From a virus: 21,732 bases of DNA. The notes under the pieces were generated by a model. The model saw nothing but the letters and a program-made list of their open reading frames with translations, ran no database searches and was not told where the DNA came from. A program made the position numbers and the translations under genes. Below, one piece after another: positions 1 through 6,137 of the stretch. The DNA is taken from positions 1 to 21,732 of IMG/VR virus record IMGVR_UViG_3300008954_000314, one strand, 5' to 3'. Position 1 is the first letter of the stretch. Every line of letters starts with the position of its first letter.

Positions 1-255
1 ACGAATCTTTGTTCGGAGTGTGTCGATGTTTCCATCTTCCGAACAGTTAATCATAATATAATCAGTATCAAGTTCATTGCAAAGTGCTTTTGCAATAGTA
101 GTTTTACCACAACCTGCACCACCTGAAAGTAATATGTTTTGTGATTCTCCTGAATCCACCATTTGTTTAAAGGTGGTCTTGATGGACTCAGGAAGAATAC
201 AATCATCTATTGTCTTTGGTCTATATTTTTCAACCCATAAATATTCGTTATTCAT
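1..255 (-). CDS. 44: Clamp loader large subunit gp44 (partial, N-terminal 85 residues)
   Basis: This is the ATPase subunit of the T4-type clamp loader (gp44/gp62), which opens the gp45 ring and places it on primer-template DNA. The visible part starts MNNEYLWVEKYRPKTIDD, the standard opening of gp44/RFC-type AAA+ clamp loaders. A Walker A loop GGAGCGKT lies at residues 45-52, followed by a segment with NCSEDGNIDTLR. The gene runs off the left edge, so the Walker B and SRC motifs are outside the window. The ATG at 255 is one base after the gmd stop codon. A GAGG ribosome-binding site lies in the last gmd codons, so translation is probably coupled to gmd. In T4 gene 44 directly follows gene 45; here fcl and gmd lie between. 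Confidence 0.95.
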   Translation of the reverse strand, partial: MNNEYLWVEKYRPKTIDDCILPESIKTTFKQMVDSGESQNILLSGGAGCGKTTIAKALCNELDTDYIMINCSEDGNIDTLRTKIR

Positions 256-256
256 T

Positions 257-1273
257 TTACCTCACTGCATCATATGGTGTATGGACATCTTTATATGCTT
301 TATAATAATCTTCATGATTCACCATCATATCGTCCATCAAATCTTCAAAATTGTACTCTGGCTCCCATCCCAACTGTTCACGAATTTTAGATGAATCTCC
401 TTTTAAGTCGTGCAATTCTTCTGGTCTTAAATACTTTTCATCTAATACTACATAATCTTTATAATCTAATTGAAGTCTATCGAACACATATTCACAACAA
501 TCACGAACACTGTGTGATATACCTGTTGCACAAACATAATCTTCTGGTTTTTCTGCTTGCAACATCATCCACATTGCCTTAACATAATCTTTTGCATGAC
601 CCCAATCTCTACGAGCATCTAAATTACCCATACGAAGTTCTTTTGCTTCACCTGCTTTAATTGAAATCGCACCCTGTACGATTTTACTGGTTACAAAGTT
701 AGAACCTCGTCTTGGTGATTCGTGATTAAATAAAATACCATTACTGATAAACATATTGTAAGAATTTCTGTAATTCCTTGCAAGATGAAAAGAATAAACC
801 TTTGCACAACCGTAAGGACTTACTGGTCGCATTGCTGTTGTTTCTCTTTGGAATCCGTCATCATCAATGCTGTTTCCAAACATTTCTGAAGAAGATGCTT
901 GATATATCTTTGTATATGGACACGAAATACGGCACGCTTCAAATACATTCAACACACCAATTGCATCTGTCTGTGATGTATAAATTGGAATATCAAAACT
1001 GATTCGGACATGAGATTGTGCCGCAAGATTATATACTTCGTATGGTTGAACTTCTTGAAAAATATGAATCAACGATGATAAATCTGTTAAATCACCATAG
1101 TGCAGTGTCAGTCGTTCATGTCCATAAATCTTTTCCAATCTTGCGGTTTGGTTTTCTGCAACCGAGTTTCTTCTGAGAATACCATGAACATAATATCCTT
1201 TATCTAATAAAAACTCTGCAAGATAAGAACCATCTTGACCACTTATTCCTGTAATTAATGCTATCTTTTTCAT
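257..1273 (-). CDS. gmd: GDP-mannose 4,6-dehydratase
   Basis: This short-chain dehydrogenase/reductase converts GDP-D-mannose to GDP-4-keto-6-deoxy-D-mannose, the first step to GDP-L-fucose. The 338-aa protein begins with the NAD(P)-binding glycine motif TGISGQDG (residues 8-15). It has the SSSEMFG active-site strand (127-133) and the YxxxK pair in YGCAK (Y154, K158). The family motif LRMGNLDARRDWGHAKDY also appears in the second half. Length is close to bacterial Gmd (about 340-370 aa). Its ATG overlaps the fcl stop by 4 nt (ATGA), and it ends one base before gp44. Gmd and Fcl catalyse consecutive steps, so the pair is a complete GDP-mannose to GDP-fucose module. Such genes occur in T4-like cyanophages; a role in modifying host surface sugars or phage glycans is inference. 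Confidence 0.95.
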   Translation of the reverse strand: MKKIALITGISGQDGSYLAEFLLDKGYYVHGILRRNSVAENQTARLEKIYGHERLTLHYGDLTDLSSLIHIFQEVQPYEVYNLAAQSHVRISFDIPIYTSQTDAIGVLNVFEACRISCPYTKIYQASSSEMFGNSIDDDGFQRETTAMRPVSPYGCAKVYSFHLARNYRNSYNMFISNGILFNHESPRRGSNFVTSKIVQGAISIKAGEAKELRMGNLDARRDWGHAKDYVKAMWMMLQAEKPEDYVCATGISHSVRDCCEYVFDRLQLDYKDYVVLDEKYLRPEELHDLKGDSSKIREQLGWEPEYNFEDLMDDMMVNHEDYYKAYKDVHTPYDAVR

Positions 1274-2169
1274 TTTCTCGCCTTATCATAATTTTCAATA
1301 AACCAATCGATACTCTTTTGCAGTCCTTCTTCTATTGGTGTAAACTTGAAGTCAGGAAGTAAAGATTTTAACTTACTATTGTCTGATGGTTTTTTCAACT
1401 GTCCATCTGGATAATCGTGGTTATAAATTATCTTATCAACATCCATTCTCCATGCAATTTCCTGTGCCAATGTAGCAATACAAATTTCTTCATCTGGTGA
1501 AACAATTAGAGGTTCAGAAGAATCGTAATTCTCCAATGCCCACTGAGAAATATTACCAACATCTCTTGAGTATATAAATTCACGATATGCTCGTCCTGTT
1601 CCCCAAATCTCAAAATCTGTATTGTTCTGTTTTGCTAAATAACATTTATGAATCAATCCTGGTATTACATGACTACTATTCAAATCAAAATTGTCATTTG
1701 GTCCGTAAATGTTACAAGGTATTACTGTAACGAAATTGCATCCGTACTGTTCCCGATATGCTCTACTTTGGACTTCTAACATTCTCTTTGCATACGCATA
1801 TGCATAGTTAGATGAATGTGGTTCTCCATTATGGATTTGGTCTGGTGAAAGTGGATATGTTGCATCGTCTGGAAATACGCAAGTACTCATAAACGATACT
1901 ACTTTCTTAACACCTGTTATTCTAGCGGCTTCAAGAACATTGGAATTCATTATTGTATTTTCATAAAAGAATTCACCAAGACGGTCAGAATTTGCTTTTA
2001 TACCACCCACCTTTGCGGCGCAATGTATGATTGAATCAATTTTATTTAATGTGATATGTCTGATGATATCTTCCACATGCATCAAGTTTAATTGTTTGCT
2101 TGTAGGTTTGAAATTGGAGTCAATAGTTGAACCTACTAATCCATTACCACCTGTAACTAAAGTATTCAT
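1270..2169 (-). CDS. fcl: GDP-L-fucose synthase (epimerase/reductase)
   Basis: This is the NADPH-dependent 3,5-epimerase/4-reductase that turns GDP-4-keto-6-deoxymannose into GDP-L-fucose. The 299-aa protein has the Rossmann motif TGGNGLVG (residues 6-13) and the segment CAAKVGGI typical of Fcl. The active-site region STCVFP has S95 and C97, the YxxxK pair is Y124/K128, and the His of SSHVIPG is H167. These correspond to the catalytic Ser, Cys, Tyr, Lys and His of the E. coli enzyme. Length is slightly below the bacterial norm of about 310-320 aa, with no missing core motif. The ATG lies one base after the gp45 stop, and the 3' end overlaps gmd by 4 nt. Both sugar genes are therefore embedded in the replication operon. 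Confidence 0.95.
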   Translation of the reverse strand: MNTLVTGGNGLVGSTIDSNFKPTSKQLNLMHVEDIIRHITLNKIDSIIHCAAKVGGIKANSDRLGEFFYENTIMNSNVLEAARITGVKKVVSFMSTCVFPDDATYPLSPDQIHNGEPHSSNYAYAYAKRMLEVQSRAYREQYGCNFVTVIPCNIYGPNDNFDLNSSHVIPGLIHKCYLAKQNNTDFEIWGTGRAYREFIYSRDVGNISQWALENYDSSEPLIVSPDEEICIATLAQEIAWRMDVDKIIYNHDYPDGQLKKPSDNSKLKSLLPDFKFTPIEEGLQKSIDWFIENYDKARK

Positions 2170-2170
2170 A

Positions 2171-2863
2171 TTAACCTCCGTATGTGGAGTCAGATTCTAA
2201 TGCAACCCAATATGTTAGGTCGTCATTGACTCTGTTAAATTCACTAACTACCTTGTCACTAATATTAATATCATAATCTCCTGGCAACATTTTAAGATTT
2301 TCTGCTTTAAAATTAAAATTAAAATCTGCATTGGTTGTATTATCACCAATAGTGACGGAATAGTTATTTGTTGTAGAATCTGATTTGTCTAATGCAACGA
2401 TTTCTATATCTTGTCCGTTTGAACGAATGGCAATATCTGATACCTGCAAGACAGATGCCGCACGAAGAATATCACTAAACACAGACTGTGTTAATGTGCA
2501 ACTTACCACTGTTTCTGGCATATTAATCTTTTTATTTACTGTTGTCAACAATCTTGGTTCTGAATAGTAATAAGTAACCTCTGTTGAATTATTTTCTTCT
2601 CGTATTTTAACATAATTTTCATGAAATTCATATTCTGGTTTATTAAATAATGAAACTGTTCCTAAGAACTTGCTCAAATCCCAGATACCAAATTCTGTGT
2701 CGAAATCTTCTTCTACAGTTGCTTCTGCCATAACATTCTTGATTGGGGAAATTGTATTTATTACATTTCCTGGTCTAACAAGAATGTTTGAATTAATTGT
2801 AGAGAAGTTTTTAAGAACTTCTAATGTTCTATTTGAAAGGGTTATCGCTGTTTGCGTTGTCAT
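2171..2863 (-). CDS. 45: Sliding clamp gp45 (DNA polymerase processivity factor)
   Basis: This is the trimeric sliding clamp of T4-like replisomes. It tethers DNA polymerase and, in T4, also activates late transcription through gp33 and gp55. Its 230 aa match the T4 clamp length (228). Typical family features are the N-terminal segment LSNRTLEVLKNFSTINSNI and the region VEEDFDTEFGIWDLSKFL, followed by the LFNKPE strand. A second half repeats the clamp fold. A GGAG ribosome-binding site lies 8 nt before the ATG. The preceding gene is a small basic protein; the following gene is fcl, one base after the gp45 stop. Identification rests on remembered family motifs, on length, and on RNase H and gp44 nearby. 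Confidence 0.93.
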   Translation of the reverse strand: MTTQTAITLSNRTLEVLKNFSTINSNILVRPGNVINTISPIKNVMAEATVEEDFDTEFGIWDLSKFLGTVSLFNKPEYEFHENYVKIREENNSTEVTYYYSEPRLLTTVNKKINMPETVVSCTLTQSVFSDILRAASVLQVSDIAIRSNGQDIEIVALDKSDSTTNNYSVTIGDNTTNADFNFNFKAENLKMLPGDYDINISDKVVSEFNRVNDDLTYWVALESDSTYGG

Positions 2864-2881
2864 AATATATACTCCATTGAC

Positions 2882-3070
2882 TTAATATTCATCATTCACA
2901 TAATCTTGATATGCATCCACATCAACTGTACCATCCATTATACCACGCAAAGCATCTTTGTCAAAATGTCTTTTTGATTTTCTTTGGTGTTTTTTCCTTT
3001 TGCCCCTTGACTTCATCGCCCTATAATCTTCGGCATCAACTTTGTTGCCTTTTTTCTTCTTTTTGCTCAC
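2882..3070 (-). CDS. Small basic protein, function unknown
   Basis: This is a 62-aa protein with a Lys/Arg-rich N-terminal two thirds (SKKKKKGNK, then RGKRKKHQRKSKRH at about residues 23-36) and an acidic, Tyr-containing tail (VDVDAYQDYVNDEY). It starts at a GTG codon. A GAGGAG sequence lies 10 nt upstream within the end of the RNase H gene, and the GTG is 4 nt after that gene's stop. A basic body with an acidic tail suggests a nucleic-acid or protein-binding accessory factor. Its place directly before gp45 makes a link to the clamp or to late transcription conceivable, but T4 gp33 is larger and I see no diagnostic motif. I do not assign a function. The gene call is supported by tight spacing on both sides. 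Confidence 0.7.
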   Translation of the reverse strand: MSKKKKKGNKVDAEDYRAMKSRGKRKKHQRKSKRHFDKDALRGIMDGTVDVDAYQDYVNDEY

Positions 3071-3074
3071 AATT

Positions 3075-3908
3075 TTAAAACTCCTCTATGTGTTGCATTA
3101 AGTTTTTCAATCTATTATCGATAAAATAATTTAAAATATTATTTCTACTACCTGTAGGCTCTTTTTCAAATTCATTAATTATCATATCTCTAATTTCGTC
3201 AGGTATATAATTAAAATCAATCATTTGTTGGTTTCTTTTCCAGTTTGGACTGTCTGTTAATTCGTCCAAATTCTCTTTTAGTTGACAAATCTTTTTTGCT
3301 CCACAAGGCTTTTGTCTTTTTTCTTTATTTACGAAAGTATCATCGTCAGAAAGAATATTTGGTATTCCGTCTGAAGAATCTCCTTTTATTATATGTTCTA
3401 GGATGAAATTCTCTGGTTCTTCACATGCAATATAACTTTTCTTTAATGGGCTATATTGTTTCACATTTTCATATCTTTGTAATTGTTGAAAGTCTTTATC
3501 ACTTGAAACAATTAATATTTTTTCTTCCTTATTATACTTTTGGCATAAAACTGCGATGATATCATCTGCTTCTACCTTATTAAGTTTTAAGTTTTTATAT
3601 GGAAAATTCAAAGATATTTCATTATACAATGTATTCATAATATCATGTATACTATTCCAATCTAAATCAGATTTATCCCTGTTTCTTTTTCTGTTTGCTT
3701 TATAATATGGATATAAATCTCTGCGCCAATATTTACCACCATCATGACAAATTACTATTTCTCCATACTGGTTTCCAAATTTACTTCTATACATTCGATA
3801 TGTGTTTAATATCAAATGACGGATTATGTCTTCGTTTATTTCCATATTCATTTTTAAAGATTGGTATAAACTTGCTATAATCAACTGATTATTGTCTAAT
3901 AATATAAT
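3075..3908 (-). CDS. rnh: RNase H / 5'-3' exonuclease (T4 Rnh, FEN family), probable ATT start
   Basis: This enzyme removes RNA primers and adjacent DNA from Okazaki fragments. FEN-family motifs, numbered from the proposed start, are: LLD with D5; the HLILN segment; CHDGG (D56) followed by YWRRDLYPYYKANRK; EADD (113-116); SSDKDF (135-140); the VKQYSP segment; and KGDSSDGIPNI (from 175). The first in-frame conventional start is TTG at 3884. That start would remove the N-terminal strand and its metal-binding Asp (the LIDFSQ strand of T4 Rnh). The frame stays open upstream to the stop of the preceding gene at 3924-3926 and contains no ATG or GTG. An AAGGA ribosome-binding site at 3920-3916 is 7 nt before an ATT codon at 3908. 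I therefore start the 277-aa protein there. Function is secure; the start is inferred. Confidence 0.88.
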   Translation of the reverse strand: MILLDNNQLIIASLYQSLKMNMEINEDIIRHLILNTYRMYRSKFGNQYGEIVICHDGGKYWRRDLYPYYKANRKRNRDKSDLDWNSIHDIMNTLYNEISLNFPYKNLKLNKVEADDIIAVLCQKYNKEEKILIVSSDKDFQQLQRYENVKQYSPLKKSYIACEEPENFILEHIIKGDSSDGIPNILSDDDTFVNKEKRQKPCGAKKICQLKENLDELTDSPNWKRNQQMIDFNYIPDEIRDMIINEFEKEPTGSRNNILNYFIDNRLKNLMQHIEEF

Positions 3909-3923
3909 AACGAAATCCTTACT

Positions 3924-4232
3924 TTAAATTTCTGCCCACTGTGTATTACCATCATCTGATTTTATAAAAACAAACAATTTACCACTGTTTGTATTAAACC
4001 ACTCGTCACCCTCTTGTGCCATTTCTGGTACAGAGGTACTCTTAGAGAATTTGGTTATTCTTGTTTTGTTTATTTCTTTCCATCCTCGTTTTTCTCCGTG
4101 TTCGGGAGAATATCCTCGAATGGTTTTAGAGGCAACATATTCTTTACCGTTTTTTCTAACGATATCACCCTTTTTATATTCTTTCAAATTTCCGTTGGGT
4201 TCACGAATTTTAAAATCTTGTATGTTTTCCAT
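3924..4232 (-). CDS. Small two-part protein: carbohydrate-binding-like plus phage virion 'WFNTNSGKLF' motif
   Basis: The 102-aa protein appears to have two short modules. Residues about 16-54 (KEYKKGDIVRKNGKEYVA, then GYSPEHG and GWKEI) follow the pattern of small chitin/carbohydrate-binding modules of the CBM5/12 type: GDIV, then xGKxYVA, then a terminal Trp. Residues about 71-102 (EGDEWFNTNSGKLFVF, ending TQWAEI) match a short motif common in tail-fibre and neck-type structural proteins of marine T4-like phages. A decoration or adhesion protein is plausible, yet the gene sits in a replication/accessory operon. An AGGTAA sequence lies just before the ATG. The gene is followed by rnh, whose frame is the same and begins after this TAA. 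Assignment is by pattern memory only. Confidence 0.6.
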   Translation of the reverse strand: MENIQDFKIREPNGNLKEYKKGDIVRKNGKEYVASKTIRGYSPEHGEKRGWKEINKTRITKFSKSTSVPEMAQEGDEWFNTNSGKLFVFIKSDDGNTQWAEI

Positions 4233-4237
4233 ATTAC

Positions 4238-4621
4238 CTATGACTTCTTCATGTTTTCAAATAACTTTTGTGTGTTACCTATAATTGTGGATTTAGTCTT
4301 TCTGTTCGTCTTTTTTATTGGTTTCTTCTTAACCATAGCATTTTTACATGCATTAATTTTGAGGTCTGCATGTTTTCTCATATAGATTCTATCTTCTTTA
4401 TTGGTGTTTTTTTGCACCCAAAGAGGTTTCTCTGTAATCCACTCCCATATACAATCACCCTTCCAACAGATTTGAATTCTTAGGTCTTTACCCCTCTCAA
4501 ATCCAATCCAATCTTCTTGATTTGCGGTTTTGTATGTCCTTAAAGAAAAATTTGAAGACATTATACCTAACTGGTCTTTCATATAAGTTTCATATGAACT
4601 ATTTGATAATTGATTTTTCAT
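4238..4621 (-). CDS. Hypothetical protein, 127 aa, Trp- and Lys-rich
   Basis: I do not recognise this protein. It has a central Trp-rich stretch (DWIGFERGK, then CWKGDCIWEWITEKPLW, about residues 37-68) with two cysteines four residues apart. A lysine-rich C-terminal part follows (VKKKPIKKTNRKTKS), suggesting nucleic-acid or anionic-surface binding. No signal peptide or membrane segment is visible. The first ATG is at 4621, just after the stop of the thioredoxin-glutamine synthetase gene, but I see no good ribosome-binding site there. An internal ATG at residue 21 has AGG 4 nt upstream and is an alternative start. The 3' end is 5 nt before the next gene's ATG. It may work with the synthetase upstream, but only adjacency supports that. 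Confidence 0.6.
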   Translation of the reverse strand: MKNQLSNSSYETYMKDQLGIMSSNFSLRTYKTANQEDWIGFERGKDLRIQICWKGDCIWEWITEKPLWVQKNTNKEDRIYMRKHADLKINACKNAMVKKKPIKKTNRKTKSTIIGNTQKLFENMKKS

Positions 4622-4625
4622 TTTA

Positions 4626-6125
4626 TTATGTAGTTATAAGAAGTTCTTCGTTTATTTTAATTATTGTATCATATAAGTAATTAAATGCTTCATATGGGTC
4701 AATATTAGCCGCTGGTCTTCTATCCTCTAAATGACCTTTTCCCCCATTCTGAATTGTTGATTGGGGTATTCGGATAGAACTGCTTCTGTCCATTTCACCC
4801 CATGTGAATTCTTCTATAGAGGAAGTTTCGTGATTACCTGTCAGTCTTCTGTTATTTTCTTCACCATAAACATCTATTGATTCGTTATGGTATCTTTGCA
4901 TACTGACACATAATAGATTGAGGTATGCAACATCAGATTCTCTCCTCATATAGTCTGTGGAGAAATTAATGTGTCCACCAGAACCATTCCAATCACCATC
5001 TACTGGTTTTGGATTGTAAGAAATTGCTAATCCCATATCTTCCGCAATTCGTTGAAGTAAAAACCTAGAGATAATTACATCATCCGCTGCCTGAAGTGCT
5101 AACTTTGGAGTGGTTTGATATTCCCATTGTGAAAGCATTACTTCTGCATTTGTGCCTGCTATACCTATTCCAACTTTATTGCATAGTGTAGCATGTGTTT
5201 CTGCTAACTTTCTTCCTTTAGTTACCTCTGCTCCAACTCCACAGTAATATTTTCCTTGTGGTGGTGGAGTATCTCCTTCATAATCTGACCAACCTATGGG
5301 ATTTCCTGTAATTGGGTCTACTATGGTATATTCTTGTTCAAACCCAACGAGTAGCATATCACTTTGTTCTTCTCTTTGTTTTAGTTCTACTTCTCTTTTA
5401 TTTACTGTGTTTGCTAATTTTGACCTAGTATTTGTTTCATGTGCATTTCCTTCAATATTAACAACCTCACATAAAACAATGTATGAAATTGGTTTTCCGT
5501 TTGTTCTTGAAGGTGGGTCTAGAGGATTCTCCACAATCTTAATTGGGGACAACCCACAATCACTATTCTCTGTTGTTGCTTGCATTGTACTAGAACCATC
5601 ATAAGACCATTTTGGCACCATCCTCATTAACATCTGAGGGTTGTCTGGAATCCTTGCGAGTGGCATTCTTTGATATCTTGTTTTGCTTCTAATATTCTTT
5701 GGTGAATCTCCATCCAACCAAACATATTCAAACTTTAAAGTTTCTATTTCATTTTGTTGTGGTTGTTGTGGTCTTGGAGGTGGTGCTGGCATTTCTTCAC
5801 CCTTTGCCCATTTTTCTAAATCACCCTTTTCTTTAAATCCACAAGCCATGTTTCCTGTTTCAGCATCAAGAAATAGTGGAGTACCACATTGTGCTTTATA
5901 TTTTGTTTTTGCTTCGTTTGCTCTTTCTGCCTGTTCGGGTTTGGTTATGTCTAGTGTGGTTATTTCATAACCTTCTTTTACTAATTCTTCGACAACTGGG
6001 TCAGCCTTTTTACACCAACCACAGCCAGGATTCATGATATAAAGTAGGTCATGCTTTTCCTTTTTCTTTTTATTAGTCTTTTTAGACTTTTTAGTCTTAT
6101 CTTTACCACAGTTTTTACAAGCCAT
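4626..6125 (-). CDS. Thioredoxin/glutaredoxin-like domain fused to type II glutamine synthetase
   Basis: Glutamine synthetase joins glutamate and ammonia using ATP. This 499-aa protein has a CKNC knuckle (residues 3-6) and a Lys-rich segment. A thioredoxin-fold domain follows at about 25-110, with active-site CGWC (35-38) and cis-Pro in CGTP (P83). A Pro/Gln linker (112-126) leads to a full type II synthetase (about 130-499). Visible synthetase motifs are WSYDGSST (D176), GFEQEY (E263, E265), YYCGVGAE, AGTNAEVM, the WEYQ motif, GHINFST (H385), RRLTGNHETS and GHLEDRRPAAN (E467, R469-R470). These align with the Glu, His and Arg residues known from eukaryotic GSII, so activity is expected. The synthetase part (about 370 aa) has normal family length. 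AAGGAAG precedes the ATG by 7 nt. A fused redox domain is not typical of GSII; redox control or targeting is inference. Confidence 0.92.
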   Translation of the reverse strand: MACKNCGKDKTKKSKKTNKKKKEKHDLLYIMNPGCGWCKKADPVVEELVKEGYEITTLDITKPEQAERANEAKTKYKAQCGTPLFLDAETGNMACGFKEKGDLEKWAKGEEMPAPPPRPQQPQQNEIETLKFEYVWLDGDSPKNIRSKTRYQRMPLARIPDNPQMLMRMVPKWSYDGSSTMQATTENSDCGLSPIKIVENPLDPPSRTNGKPISYIVLCEVVNIEGNAHETNTRSKLANTVNKREVELKQREEQSDMLLVGFEQEYTIVDPITGNPIGWSDYEGDTPPPQGKYYCGVGAEVTKGRKLAETHATLCNKVGIGIAGTNAEVMLSQWEYQTTPKLALQAADDVIISRFLLQRIAEDMGLAISYNPKPVDGDWNGSGGHINFSTDYMRRESDVAYLNLLCVSMQRYHNESIDVYGEENNRRLTGNHETSSIEEFTWGEMDRSSSIRIPQSTIQNGGKGHLEDRRPAANIDPYEAFNYLYDTIIKINEELLITT

Positions 6126-6137
6126 TATATTACTTCC

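Noticed and set aside
3075-3884. RNase H starting at TTG 3884
   Set aside because: It would remove the N-terminal strand and metal-binding Asp, and the AAGGA ribosome-binding site would be 31 nt away.
4014-4385. Plus-strand 123-aa Phe-rich frame that looks like a membrane protein
   Set aside because: It is antisense to Lys/Glu-rich coding sequence, which creates Phe/Leu-rich mirror frames; it spans two well-packed minus-strand genes.
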